From assembly GCA_046313915.1 (NCBI GenBank), contig JBKBXX010000070.1, positions 1 to 18,433 on the forward strand: a stretch of DNA of 18,433 nucleotides, given 5' to 3'. This document shows, piece by piece, positions 1 to 6,849 of this stretch (position 1 is its first letter; every line of letters begins with the position of its first letter). A program made the translations under genes and the position numbers. The DNA is from CAKKQX01 sp046313915 (GTDB lineage: Bacteria; Pseudomonadota; Gammaproteobacteria; Burkholderiales; SG8-41). The notes beneath the pieces were generated by a model. That model saw only the letters and a list, made by a program, of their open reading frames with translations. It was not told the DNA's origin and searched no databases.

Positions 1-113
1 GCACCCCGCGCCGGCGGTGGCTTCCGGCCGGCTCCCGGGAAATTGTGACCCCGGCCCCGCTACCACCCGGGCCCCCCCCGCCGCGGCGCCCGCGAAGCGG
101 AAGGTTATCCCCC

Positions 114-509
114 TTGAGACCCTGTGCCATCACCTTGCTCGCGGGCGCGCTGTGCGTGCCGGCCACTCACGCGGTAACGAGCGCCGGCAATTTCCGGCTG
201 ACTTTGCTGATCGCCATTGTCGTCGCGGCGGTTTCCGCGGCGATCTCCATGTACCACATGCGCAAAACGGGCCGCAGCGTGCCGTGGTGGGCGCCTCCCC
301 TTGCGTTTGTTCTGGGGACCTTCGCGGCCGAAGGCGTCGCCGTGGCCGGCTATGGCGCGTCTTTCGGCTGGGATGCCGCCAGACTCGGGGCCGGGCTCAG
401 GCTTGCGGGCATCGAGGCCGCCGCGCTTTCGGTCGTCGGTTCGATCAGCGTGGTCATGGCGCAACTGCTCCTCCGCTGGGCAAACGGCGCATCGAAGGCG
501 GCGAAATGA
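114..509 (+). CDS. Small membrane protein of unknown function
   Basis: I do not recognise a family. The proposed start is TTG at 114, preceded by GGAAGG at 99-104 with a 9-nt gap; an ATG at 45 would add a proline- and arginine-rich stretch that looks untranslated. From the TTG the product is about 131 residues. It has a signal-like or first membrane segment (RPCAITLLAGALCVPATHA) and then three hydrophobic stretches, beginning LTLLIAIVVAAVSAAI, PPLAFVLGTFAAEGVAVAG and LAGIEAAALSVVGSISVV. An inner-membrane location is inferred. The stop lies 10 bases before the ATG of the methyltransferase, so the two are probably cotranscribed. The existence of the gene is supported by the RBS, hydrophobicity pattern and spacing, not by homology. 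Confidence 0.5.
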   Translation: MRPCAITLLAGALCVPATHAVTSAGNFRLTLLIAIVVAAVSAAISMYHMRKTGRSVPWWAPPLAFVLGTFAAEGVAVAGYGASFGWDAARLGAGLRLAGIEAAALSVVGSISVVMAQLLLRWANGASKAAK

Positions 510-519
510 GGCCGGCAGC

Positions 520-1200
520 ATGCCGCGCGGCCGGCCGGAGCCGCCGCTTCCCGCCGTGACCGACCCCGCAACGTACGCGCGGTGGTACGACAGCCCGCGC
601 GGCGCATGGATAGGCGGCATTGAAGCGGCGCTGCTCGATGAGCTGGTCGCACCGGGCGCGTACGAATCGGTGCTCGACGTCGGTTGCGGCACCGGCTATT
701 TCACGTCGTATTTCGCGCAGCGCGCCATCGGCCCCGTCGTCGGCCTCGATCCGAATCTCGAGTGGCTCGACTACGCGGCGAGCCACGCACCGCGCCGCAT
801 CGCGTGGGTCGCGGGGCGCGGCGAGGCGCTGCCTTTCGCGGCACGCAGCTTCGATGTCACGGTTTCGGTGACCGCGCTGTGCTTCATCGCGGACCAGGAA
901 AAGGCGCTTCGCGAAATCGTGCGCGTTACGCGCCGCCGCATCGTGCTCGGGCTGCTCAACCGCCGCAGCCTGCTGTGGTGGCAAAAAGGGCGCGGCGGCG
1001 GCAGCGGCGCCTACCGCGGCGCCCACTGGCACACGGTCGAGGAAGCGCGCGAACTGCTGAGCAAAGCCGCGTTACGCAACGTGCGGCTACGCACGGCGAT
1101 ATTCTTTCCGGGTGGCGGGGCGGCGGCGCGCTGGCTCGAAACCCGGCTGCCGCGGCGGCTGCCGTTCGGCGCTTTTCTCGCGGCGGTCGGAGACATCTGA
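520..1200 (+). CDS. Class I SAM-dependent methyltransferase
   Basis: The protein has 226 residues. The start is ATG 520, chosen because GAGG at 508-511 precedes it by 8 nt and overlaps the stop of the upstream gene. Motif I (VLDVGCGTG, residues 51-59) is the glycine-rich SAM-binding loop. The acidic end of strand beta2 is in VVGLDPN (Asp about 77). GEALPFAARSFDVTVSVTALCF (about 101-122) carries the motif II/post-II pattern of Methyltransf_11 enzymes. The C-terminal third is basic, with no membrane segment. The fold is clear but the substrate is not: small-molecule, lipid and quinone methyltransferases share these motifs. It is probably cotranscribed with the small membrane protein upstream. 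It converges on the phosphodiesterase gene across the hairpin at 1206-1230. Confidence 0.85.
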   Translation: MPRGRPEPPLPAVTDPATYARWYDSPRGAWIGGIEAALLDELVAPGAYESVLDVGCGTGYFTSYFAQRAIGPVVGLDPNLEWLDYAASHAPRRIAWVAGRGEALPFAARSFDVTVSVTALCFIADQEKALREIVRVTRRRIVLGLLNRRSLLWWQKGRGGGSGAYRGAHWHTVEEARELLSKAALRNVRLRTAIFFPGGGAAARWLETRLPRRLPFGAFLAAVGDI

Positions 1201-1205
1201 GCGGC

Positions 1206-1230
1206 ACCGGCGCGGGGTCCGCGCGCCGGT
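1206..1230. terminator. GC-rich hairpin between convergent genes
   Basis: ACCGGCGCG (1206-1214) pairs perfectly with CGCGCCGGT (1222-1230) around a 7-nt loop. It fills the 32-nt gap between two convergent genes. There is no T tract on either side, so a bidirectional terminator or transcript 3'-end stabiliser is inferred from position and stem strength. Confidence 0.55.
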
Positions 1231-1232
1231 CT

Positions 1233-2231
1233 CTAAGGCACGACCGGGGTTGCCGGCGGCAGTGCGAGGCCTCGTTCCGCAGCCACCTCGCGCAGCAGGT
1301 CGGGGTAGTCGGAAATGATGCCGTCCGCGCCCCACTCGATCATGCGCCGCATGTCGGCGGCGTCGTTGACGGTCCACACCACGACCTCGAGGCCGAGATC
1401 GTGGGCTTCCCCGATGTTCTCGGGGGTGACTTCGGCGTAGTAGGGCGACCACACCGCGCCGCCGGCGGCTTTTACCATGCGCGGGATCGAACCGCCGAAC
1501 TGGCTGACATGGAAAGGCGCGGTCCACGGCGACAGCGGCTGGCCGGCGAGGATGTTGTCCTGCCACGATTGCTGCGCGCTGAGATAAACCGTCGCGATTT
1601 CCGGCGCCCGTTCCTGCACGATCGCGAGCGTGCGCCAGTCGAACGATTGAACGGTGGCGCGCGCCGATAAATTATTGTTTTTAATCAATGAGATAATCCT
1701 GGACACAAAAACCCGCGGCGACGCGGCGCGTTCGGCGGCGCGCGGCGAGAGTTTGGTTTCGATATTGAAGCGCACGCGGTCGTTGCCCGCGCGCCGTGCC
1801 AGCGCGAAAACGTCGGCAAGCCGCGGAATGCGTGCGCCGTCGACGGCCTGTTGGCGGGGAAAGCGCGCCGCGTACGCCGAACCGGGTTTGATGCGGCCGA
1901 CGTCGTAGCGTTGCAGTTCCTCGTAGGTGAGGTCGGCGATGGCGGGGCCGGGTTGCGTCAGCCACTGGCCGTCGGCGCCGCGCGTGATGTCGGGGTTGAG
2001 CTGGGTGTCGTGGCTCACGACGACGACGCCGTCTTTGGTGATCGCGCAATCGAGCTCGAGCGTGGTGACGCCGAGCGCCAGCGCGTGGGCGAACGCCGGC
2101 AGCGTGTTCTCGGGCATCAGGCCGCGCGCGCCGCGGTGGCCCTGGATATCGAGGCTGTGGGCTGGAGAGGCGGTCATGATGAGGGCGGCTGCGGCCAAGC
2201 ATACCGCAAACGCCCGCCGTGCGTGTTTCAT
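1233..2231 (-). CDS. Exported glycerophosphodiester phosphodiesterase
   Basis: This enzyme hydrolyses glycerophosphodiesters (deacylated phospholipids) to glycerol 3-phosphate and an alcohol. I start it at ATG 2231 (332 residues); a GTG at 2255 would add eight residues in front of the signal peptide. Residues 1-26 (MKHARRAF, a hydrophobic core, then SPAHS) are a signal peptide, so it acts in the periplasm. The GDPD core follows at once: GHRGARGLMPENT (His32, Arg33, Glu41), ELD (Glu59, Asp61) and VVSHD (His74) supply the catalytic histidines and metal ligands. FNIETKL and the C-terminal WTVNDAADMRRMIEWGADGIISDYPD are also typical of the family. No clear Shine-Dalgarno is visible. The periplasmic GlpQ type is the nearest match, but the exact subfamily is not settled. 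Confidence 0.9.
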   Translation of the reverse strand: MKHARRAFAVCLAAAALIMTASPAHSLDIQGHRGARGLMPENTLPAFAHALALGVTTLELDCAITKDGVVVVSHDTQLNPDITRGADGQWLTQPGPAIADLTYEELQRYDVGRIKPGSAYAARFPRQQAVDGARIPRLADVFALARRAGNDRVRFNIETKLSPRAAERAASPRVFVSRIISLIKNNNLSARATVQSFDWRTLAIVQERAPEIATVYLSAQQSWQDNILAGQPLSPWTAPFHVSQFGGSIPRMVKAAGGAVWSPYYAEVTPENIGEAHDLGLEVVVWTVNDAADMRRMIEWGADGIISDYPDLLREVAAERGLALPPATPVVP

Positions 2232-2280
2232 GCTGTCGGACGGCCCGGGTTGCACCGACGCGCATGGACCGTGAGCCAGC

Positions 2281-2367
2281 GTAGCCCGGATGTTGCCGCG
2301 GGCAAATGCGGGTCTCGGTGATCGGGCTGCGCCGCTCCCGGATTTCGCCCTGCTTCGTCCAGGCTAC
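2281..2367. repeat. REP-like inverted repeat
   Basis: GTAGCCCGGA (2281-2290) and TCCAGGCTAC (2358-2367) form an inverted repeat with one mismatch. Between them lie CGGGCTG and CTCCCGGAT-type GC-rich segments. The GTAGCCCGGATG / AATCCGGG style of intergenic palindrome is common in beta- and gammaproteobacteria. It lies between the start of the phosphodiesterase gene and the end of the exported protein of unknown function. A related half-unit occurs at 18325-18356. Confidence 0.6.
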
Positions 2368-2379
2368 CTATTCCCGCAG

Positions 2380-3057
2380 TCAGATGCCGCCTGCGCCCAT
2401 CGCCGTGAGGCGCCAGCCGTTCGGCTTTTTGACGAAGCATGCCGTGTGTTCGATCGGGCTGCGGATTTGCTCCTCGGGCACGTAGCCTTCGCCTTCCTTC
2501 ACCTTGATCTTCACCCAGCGCTGCCGCATTTCGGCCGCCGCGTCGGCCACCTCCCAGTCGCTGACGGCCACCAGATCGTATTCGAGGGTGGCGAGCGTGG
2601 CCGAAGCGCTGGAAGGCGCGGCCTTCACCAACACTTCCCGGGTGACGATGACGCCGTAGGCATGGGGATCGAATTTTTCCGGCCACTTGGGCAGCACATA
2701 GGGCGCGCACACTTCGACGGGGCCTTTGTCAAGCTTGCGGTAGGCGCTGCCCAGGAACAATGCCGCGGAGAGCTCGCGCCACAACGGCGTGTCTTCGGCG
2801 TCGATGTCCCACAGCTTGGCGAATTCCGCGATGCCGCGCGCACCGTCGATGCCGTTGCGCACGTTTCTGTCGACGACACCGAGCACGAATTTGCGGTCTT
2901 TTTTGGCGAGCGCATCGAGCAGGCGGTTCCTGAAGTGGGCCCACGACATGTCCGTGGCGGCCTCGTCGACCGGCGGCAGCTTCATTTCCTGCGCAGCGGC
3001 GGGCGAGGACAGTGCGGCACACAGGCACGAGACGATCAGGAAACGGTGGAAGCGCAT
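2380..3057 (-). CDS. Exported protein of unknown function, SH3-like C-terminus
   Basis: The protein has 225 residues. A clear signal peptide (MRFHRFLIVSCLCAALSSPAAA) points to the periplasm. The mature part begins with a helical region around LDALAKKDRKFVLGVVDRNVRNGIDG and EFAKLWDI. It ends with a beta-rich segment (REVLVKAAPSS through WVKIKVKEGEGYVPEEQI) that resembles a bacterial SH3 domain, with a closing FVKKPNGWRLTAMGAG. I recognise no catalytic motif. The start follows the stop of the crotonase gene by 3 nt, with AAGGG about 10 nt upstream of its ATG, so it is cotranscribed with that gene. The functional link between the two is not evident and may only reflect gene packing. Confidence 0.8.
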   Translation of the reverse strand: MRFHRFLIVSCLCAALSSPAAAQEMKLPPVDEAATDMSWAHFRNRLLDALAKKDRKFVLGVVDRNVRNGIDGARGIAEFAKLWDIDAEDTPLWRELSAALFLGSAYRKLDKGPVEVCAPYVLPKWPEKFDPHAYGVIVTREVLVKAAPSSASATLATLEYDLVAVSDWEVADAAAEMRQRWVKIKVKEGEGYVPEEQIRSPIEHTACFVKKPNGWRLTAMGAGGI

Positions 3058-3060
3058 GAT

Positions 3061-3867
3061 TTACTTGCCCTTGAAACTGCCTTGGCGTTTTTCGAAAAAA
3101 GCGGCGAGCGCTTCGGCGTGGTCTTCGGTCTTGTGACAGATCGCCTGGAAAGCCGAGCACACCTCGAGATGTTCGCGCAGCGGCTGGCGCTGCGCGAGCT
3201 TGAGCAGGCGCTTGGCGTAGCGGAGGGCCTGCGGCGGCTTGGCGGCGATCTGGGCGGCGAGCGCTCTGGCGCGCGCCAGCAGTTCGCCGGGTTCGGTGAC
3301 TTCGAGCAGGATGCCGAGCTCCTTCGCTTCGGCCGCCTTGACGATGCGGCCGGTGAAAGTGAGTTCGGCGGCACGTTGATAGCCGAGCAGGCGCTGCAGG
3401 AACCAGCCGCCGCCGTCGCCGGCGACGATGCCGAGGTTGGCGAAAGTCTCGCCGAATTGCGCGTGGGTCGAACCGATGCGGATGTCGCACATGTTGGCGA
3501 GGTCGAAGCCGGCGCCGATCGCCGGGCCGTTGACGGCGGCGATCAGCGGGATTTCGGCGCTCTCGAACGCGAGCGGAATGCGCTGCACGCCGCCGCGATA
3601 ATTCTGCTCCAGCACGAAAGGCGCGGCTTTGGCGCGCTCGCCCATGGTCTTGATGTTGCCGCCGGCGGAAAACGCGCTGCCCGCGCCGGTCATGATCAGC
3701 ACCGAGATGCCGGGGTCGGCGCTGGCCCACGCGAGCGCGGCGGGAATGTCGTTGACGAGATCGGTGCTGGTGAGCGCGTTGCGCACGTCGTCGCGCATGA
3801 AAGTGAGTATGGCGACGCGGCCCTCGATTTCGAGCGCGGCGTCCTTGAGCGCGGGCAGGGCGGTCAT
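3061..3867 (-). CDS. Crotonase-superfamily acyl-CoA enzyme (enoyl-CoA hydratase-like)
   Basis: The 268 residues match the usual length of a single-domain crotonase. Both oxyanion-hole elements are visible: FSAGGNIKTM (66-75) and GPAIGAGFDLANMCDIR (114-130). Catalysis in classical enoyl-CoA hydratase uses two glutamates (Glu144 and Glu164 of the rat enzyme). Here they align with Asp122 and Phe142, and an acid is present instead at Glu140 (QFGETFANLGIVAGDGGGW). That pattern belongs to a divergent subfamily whose members are annotated loosely as hydratases, so isomerase, hydrolase or another acyl-CoA reaction is possible. It has its own predicted promoter (3902-3930). It lies next to the GntR regulator and the carboxylase/acyl-CoA synthetase operon, which suggests a shared acyl-CoA pathway. 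The exported protein gene follows by 3 nt. Confidence 0.88.
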   Translation of the reverse strand: MTALPALKDAALEIEGRVAILTFMRDDVRNALTSTDLVNDIPAALAWASADPGISVLIMTGAGSAFSAGGNIKTMGERAKAAPFVLEQNYRGGVQRIPLAFESAEIPLIAAVNGPAIGAGFDLANMCDIRIGSTHAQFGETFANLGIVAGDGGGWFLQRLLGYQRAAELTFTGRIVKAAEAKELGILLEVTEPGELLARARALAAQIAAKPPQALRYAKRLLKLAQRQPLREHLEVCSAFQAICHKTEDHAEALAAFFEKRQGSFKGK

Positions 3868-3901
3868 GCGGCAATCCGGGGTCTGTCGGAGAAGAGCGCC
3901 T

Positions 3902-3930
3902 ATGTTAAGCGCTCGCCGTGGTGCTTACAA
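3902..3930 (-). promoter_or_regulatory. Predicted sigma70 promoter for the crotonase gene
   Basis: On the minus strand, TTGTAA (3930-3925) and TAACAT (3907-3902) are separated by exactly 17 nt, each matching four of six consensus bases. They lie in the 79-nt gap between the regulator stop and the crotonase ATG. A short AGCGC/GCGCT inverted repeat (3895-3899, 3909-3913) flanks the -10 box and could be a regulator site. Confidence 0.5.
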
Positions 3931-3946
3931 CCGGGAAGGCGCGGCG

Positions 3947-4702
3947 CTAGATGCTCGCGGTGTCGCCGCTCGCTGCGGCCTGGCGCTGCAACTGCTCGAT
4001 CGCCGCGTCGCGCGAATCCCGCACGCGCTGGCGCGCGATATGCTCGGCCTGCTCGCCGGCGCCGGCGCGGATCGCTTTCACCAGTTCCTGCCAGTGCTGC
4101 ACCGACTGCCGGCGCCGTTGCGGCGTGGACAGGCCGAGGCGGGAATAGCGCACCGTCTGCAGCGCGAGCGAATCGAGTATGGTCTTGAGGCGGCGGTTGC
4201 CCACCACGTGTGTGAGATAGCGGTTGAGCCGCGACACCGTTTCCACATACTCGTCGCCACGCTCGGGGTCGTCCGCCAGCCGTGTCAGCCTGGCGACCTC
4301 CGCTTCCAGCACCGGCAGATGGCGCGTGCGGTCGGGGTCTTCGGCGATCAGGCGGTCACGCAAACCGTTCAGCATGGCGCGGATGTCGAAAATCTCGCGT
4401 ACTTCGTCGATGCTGAGATTGGTGATCTGGGCACCGCGCCGCGGCAAAATGGTGACCAGCCCGTCTTTTTCCAGCAAGCGCAGCGCTTCGCGCACCGGGC
4501 CGCGGCTCACCGCGAATTCGTCGGCGATCGCCTGTTCCATGATGCGCTGGCCGGGAGCGTAGAGGCCGCCGACGATGCGCTGCGACAGGCGTGCCGCGAT
4601 CTGTTCGGGCAGCGATTGCGTGAGCGGCGCGGCGTCGAGCGCACGTTCGAGATCGCCGGCCGTGGCGGTTGGGGTGGCGAGGCTGTTCATGGCGCGCACC
4701 AT
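3947..4702 (-). CDS. GntR-family (FadR/FCD) transcriptional regulator
   Basis: The protein has 251 residues. The start is ATG 4702, directly behind AAGGAGGG (4713-4706); a second in-frame ATG at 4690 has no RBS at suitable distance. The winged helix-turn-helix covers about residues 30-92, with the family signature PGQRIMEQAIADEFAVSRGP, then VREALRLLEKDGLV and PRRGAQI. An all-helical FCD ligand-binding domain follows (about 98-235, EVREIFDIRAMLNGL onward). At the place where many FCD proteins have Phe-His this one has Leu-Asn (159-160), so the usual metal site may be altered. It is divergent from the biotin-carboxylase operon and upstream of the crotonase gene. An acyl-CoA or organic-acid effector is likely. 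It probably binds the palindrome at 4717-4732, which lies just upstream of its own RBS, implying autoregulation. Confidence 0.92.
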   Translation of the reverse strand: MVRAMNSLATPTATAGDLERALDAAPLTQSLPEQIAARLSQRIVGGLYAPGQRIMEQAIADEFAVSRGPVREALRLLEKDGLVTILPRRGAQITNLSIDEVREIFDIRAMLNGLRDRLIAEDPDRTRHLPVLEAEVARLTRLADDPERGDEYVETVSRLNRYLTHVVGNRRLKTILDSLALQTVRYSRLGLSTPQRRRQSVQHWQELVKAIRAGAGEQAEHIARQRVRDSRDAAIEQLQRQAAASGDTASI

Positions 4703-4716
4703 AAGCCCTCCTTGTC

Positions 4717-4732
4717 AGATTGTCAACAATCT
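4717..4732. promoter_or_regulatory. Candidate GntR/FCD operator palindrome
   Basis: AGATTGTCAACAATCT is a perfect 7+2+7 inverted repeat. The core ATTGT-CA-ACAAT resembles operators of FadR-type GntR regulators. An extra TTGTCA lies at 4712-4717, and TTGACAACAA at 4735-4744. The site sits between the regulator's RBS and the -35 box of the divergent carboxylase operon, so binding could repress both directions. Confidence 0.65.
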
Positions 4733-4734
4733 TC

Positions 4735-4763
4735 TTGACAACAAAATGGGGCGGCTTTAGCAT
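4735..4763 (+). promoter_or_regulatory. Strong predicted sigma70 promoter of the carboxylase operon
   Basis: A perfect -35 box TTGACA (4735-4740) is followed 17 nt later by TAGCAT (4758-4763). Transcription would start near 4770, leaving about 125 nt of leader before the ATG at 4897. The operator palindrome ends only two bases before the -35 box. This is the best-matching promoter in the window. Confidence 0.7.
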
Positions 4764-4896
4764 GCTCTCCGTCATCCGCCACCGGCCGTCCCTGACAGGA
4801 AAAGGCGCGGCGGCGGTTTCAGCGGCTCACCCGGGAAAATCCGCCGGTTACCGCGCCCACCCGGCGCCACCGCCATTTTTCGGCAAGGAAAGCGAC

Positions 4897-5118
4897 ATGG
4901 CAAAAATCGAAATCAAATCCGAAATCACCGGTACCGTGTGGCAGGTCAAGGCGCAACCCGGCGACCGCGTCGAAGCGGGCGACGCATTGGTCGTCATCGA
5001 GTCGATGAAAATGGAAATCCCGGTGCTGACCGAGGACGGCGGCACGGTGCTGGAAATCCGCGTCAAGGAAAAGGATCCGGTCGCCGAAGGCCAGGTCGTT
5101 GCGGTCATCGAGGGATGA
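4897..5118 (+). CDS. Biotin carboxyl carrier protein (biotinyl/lipoyl domain)
   Basis: This 73-residue stand-alone carrier domain carries biotin on Lys38 in the motif ESMKME, where acetyl-CoA carboxylase carriers usually read AMKM. The conserved beta-hammerhead is visible from TGTVWQVKAQPGDRVEAGDALVV to GQVVAVIEG. The ATG at 4897 is chosen over an upstream in-frame ATG at 4720. It follows AAGGAAAG (4885-4892), and residues before it look like leader. The protein shuttles carboxybiotin between the biotin carboxylase (6850-8196) and the carboxyltransferase (5226-6761). It is very short compared with AccB (about 150 residues) because it lacks the proline/alanine-rich N-terminal region. It is the first gene of the operon, behind the promoter at 4735-4763. 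Confidence 0.9.
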   Translation: MAKIEIKSEITGTVWQVKAQPGDRVEAGDALVVIESMKMEIPVLTEDGGTVLEIRVKEKDPVAEGQVVAVIEG

Positions 5119-5145
5119 ATCGCGACCGGGGCGGGCGGCTTTATT

Positions 5146-5178
5146 TTGTAACAAATTGTTTTTATTCAATATTTATTG
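5146..5178 (+). promoter_or_regulatory. AT-rich patch with two inverted repeats, possible internal promoter or operator
   Basis: This AT-rich stretch inside a very GC-rich operon contains AACAAATTGTT (5150-5160) and CAATATTTATTG (5167-5178), both inverted repeats. TTGTAA (5146-5151) and AATATT (5168-5173) are spaced 16 nt, compatible with a weak promoter for the carboxyltransferase gene. The TTGT/ACAA content resembles the operator upstream of the operon. Confidence 0.35.
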
Positions 5179-5225
5179 TTGGTGAGCACTGACATTCGGT
5201 GCCGCCGCGAAAACGGAGCGGGTTC

Positions 5226-6761
5226 ATGGCATTCGAGGCATTGTTGGCGGAATACGAAGCGCGGCGCGCCAAGGCGCTCGCCGGCGGCGGCGCGGAAAAG
5301 TACGCCAAGCGCAAGGCGGCAGGCATGTGGAATGCGCGCGAACGCATTGCTTATCTCACGGACGAGGGTTCGTTCATCGAGTCGGGGTTGTTCGGCTCCT
5401 CGGGCGTCTATCCCGAACAGGCCGACGAGACCCCGACCGACGGCAAACTCGCCGGCTTTGCCAAAATCAACGGCCGCGACATCTGCCTGGTGGTCAACGA
5501 TTTCACGGTGAAAGGCGCTTCGACCAGCGCCACCAACAGCAAGAAAATCGCGCACATGAAGCGCACCGCGACCGAGCGCGGCATGCCGCTGGTGCTGATC
5601 GGCGAATCGACCGGCGCGCGCCTGCCCGACGCGATGGGCTCGCGCGGCATGGGGCTGCTGCTCGGCAATGACAATACCCAGTTCCGCCGCACGCGTGAAA
5701 TCCCGATGGCGGCGGCGGCTTTCGGGCCCTCGTTCGGTTCCTCGACCTGGCTCATGTGCCAGTCGGATTTCGCGGTGATGCAGAAAGGCGCGACGATGGC
5801 GGTATCCAGCCCGCGGCTGGTGTCGATGGCGCTGGGCGAGAAAGTCGATGCCGAAGACCTCGGCGGCTGGCGCCTGCACGCCGAAATCACCGGGCTGGCC
5901 GACCAGGTGGTGGACCGGGAGGAAGAGGCCTTGGACGCCATCAAGAAATTCCTGTCGTACCTGCCCAGCCACCACATGGAAGCGCCGCCGGATGCGCCGG
6001 TGCCCGCCGGCTCGGGCGCCGAGATGGACAAGGTGTTCGACCTGCTGCCCGAGAGTCGCACCCAGGTCTACGACATGAAGCGCATCATCAGATGCATCGT
6101 CGACAAGGACACGCTGTTCGAAATGAAGCCGCGCTTCGGCAAAAGTGCGGTCACCGCGCTCGCGCGTCTCGGCGGCAAGTCGGTGGGCATCGTCGCCAAC
6201 AATCCGCTGCATCGCGGCGGCGCGCTCGACGCCGACGCCTGCCGCAAGATCGTCGACTTCCTGGTGCTGTGCGACTCCTTCAACGTGCCCATCGTCATGC
6301 TGGTCGACACGCCGGGATTCCAGATCGGCACCGAGGCCGAGAAGGCGGGCGCGCCGGGCAAGATCATGAATTTCATGAACGCGGTGACGCTGCTCACCGT
6401 GCCGCGTCTCTCGGTGATCGTGAGGAAGAGCTACGGCCGCGCCTACGTCTGCATGGGCGGCGGCCGCCATTCCGACGAGGTGGCGGCGTGGCCTACCGCC
6501 GAGGTGAGTTTCATGAGTCCCGAGTTCGCGACCCGCATCGTGCACGGCGTGGGCCCGGGCGAGCCCGGTTTCGAGCAGGCTTTCGCCGATATCTGCAAGG
6601 ATTCGGACGTGTGGGGACTCGCGGCGGTGTATGCCGCGCAGGCGGTGATCCGGCCGCACGAGACGCGCGACTACCTGATCCGCATGCTCGATGTCTACCG
6701 GCTGCGCATCACCAAAGGCGTCGGACAGCACCTGATGCGCACCTGGCCGACTTCCTATTAG
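5226..6761 (+). CDS. Acyl-CoA carboxylase carboxyltransferase subunit (PccB/MccB-like)
   Basis: The 511-residue product is the complete two-domain carboxyltransferase of biotin-dependent acyl-CoA carboxylases. It moves CO2 from carboxybiotin to an acyl-CoA. The ATG at 5226 has GGAG 7 nt upstream; a GTG at 5199 is also in frame. The N-terminal crotonase-like half (about 30-250) contains TDGKLAGFAKINGRDICLVV and the oxyanion loop GESTGARLPD (126-135). The C-terminal half (about 260-511) has VDTPGFQIGTEAEKAG (360-375), then KSYGRAY and AWPTAEV (421-427). Sequence style is closer to propionyl-/methylcrotonyl-CoA carboxylase beta chains than to split AccA/AccD. It deviates from standard PccB around the acyl-CoA loops (GTEAEKAGAPGKIMN instead of GTAQEYGGI...), so the substrate may be unusual. 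Confidence 0.92.
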   Translation: MAFEALLAEYEARRAKALAGGGAEKYAKRKAAGMWNARERIAYLTDEGSFIESGLFGSSGVYPEQADETPTDGKLAGFAKINGRDICLVVNDFTVKGASTSATNSKKIAHMKRTATERGMPLVLIGESTGARLPDAMGSRGMGLLLGNDNTQFRRTREIPMAAAAFGPSFGSSTWLMCQSDFAVMQKGATMAVSSPRLVSMALGEKVDAEDLGGWRLHAEITGLADQVVDREEEALDAIKKFLSYLPSHHMEAPPDAPVPAGSGAEMDKVFDLLPESRTQVYDMKRIIRCIVDKDTLFEMKPRFGKSAVTALARLGGKSVGIVANNPLHRGGALDADACRKIVDFLVLCDSFNVPIVMLVDTPGFQIGTEAEKAGAPGKIMNFMNAVTLLTVPRLSVIVRKSYGRAYVCMGGGRHSDEVAAWPTAEVSFMSPEFATRIVHGVGPGEPGFEQAFADICKDSDVWGLAAVYAAQAVIRPHETRDYLIRMLDVYRLRITKGVGQHLMRTWPTSY

Positions 6762-6849
6762 TAAAGAATAATCAGTGGTGAGCGACTGCCAGGCCGAGGT
6801 TGCCTCCCGTCATCCATCCACATCACTCATCACGGATCGTCCGACCATC

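Noticed and set aside
1..48. Possible C-terminal end of an upstream gene (frame 1 open until TGA at 46-48)
   Set aside because: Fifteen codons of low-complexity sequence are not enough to support a gene.
2290..4188. A 632-residue open frame on the + strand
   Set aside because: It lies antisense to three well-supported minus-strand genes, has low-complexity composition and no domain or RBS; it is a GC-rich shadow frame.
5166..6731. A 521-residue open frame on the - strand
   Set aside because: It is antisense to the carboxyltransferase gene, rich in His/Arg/Asp, and has no recognisable motif.
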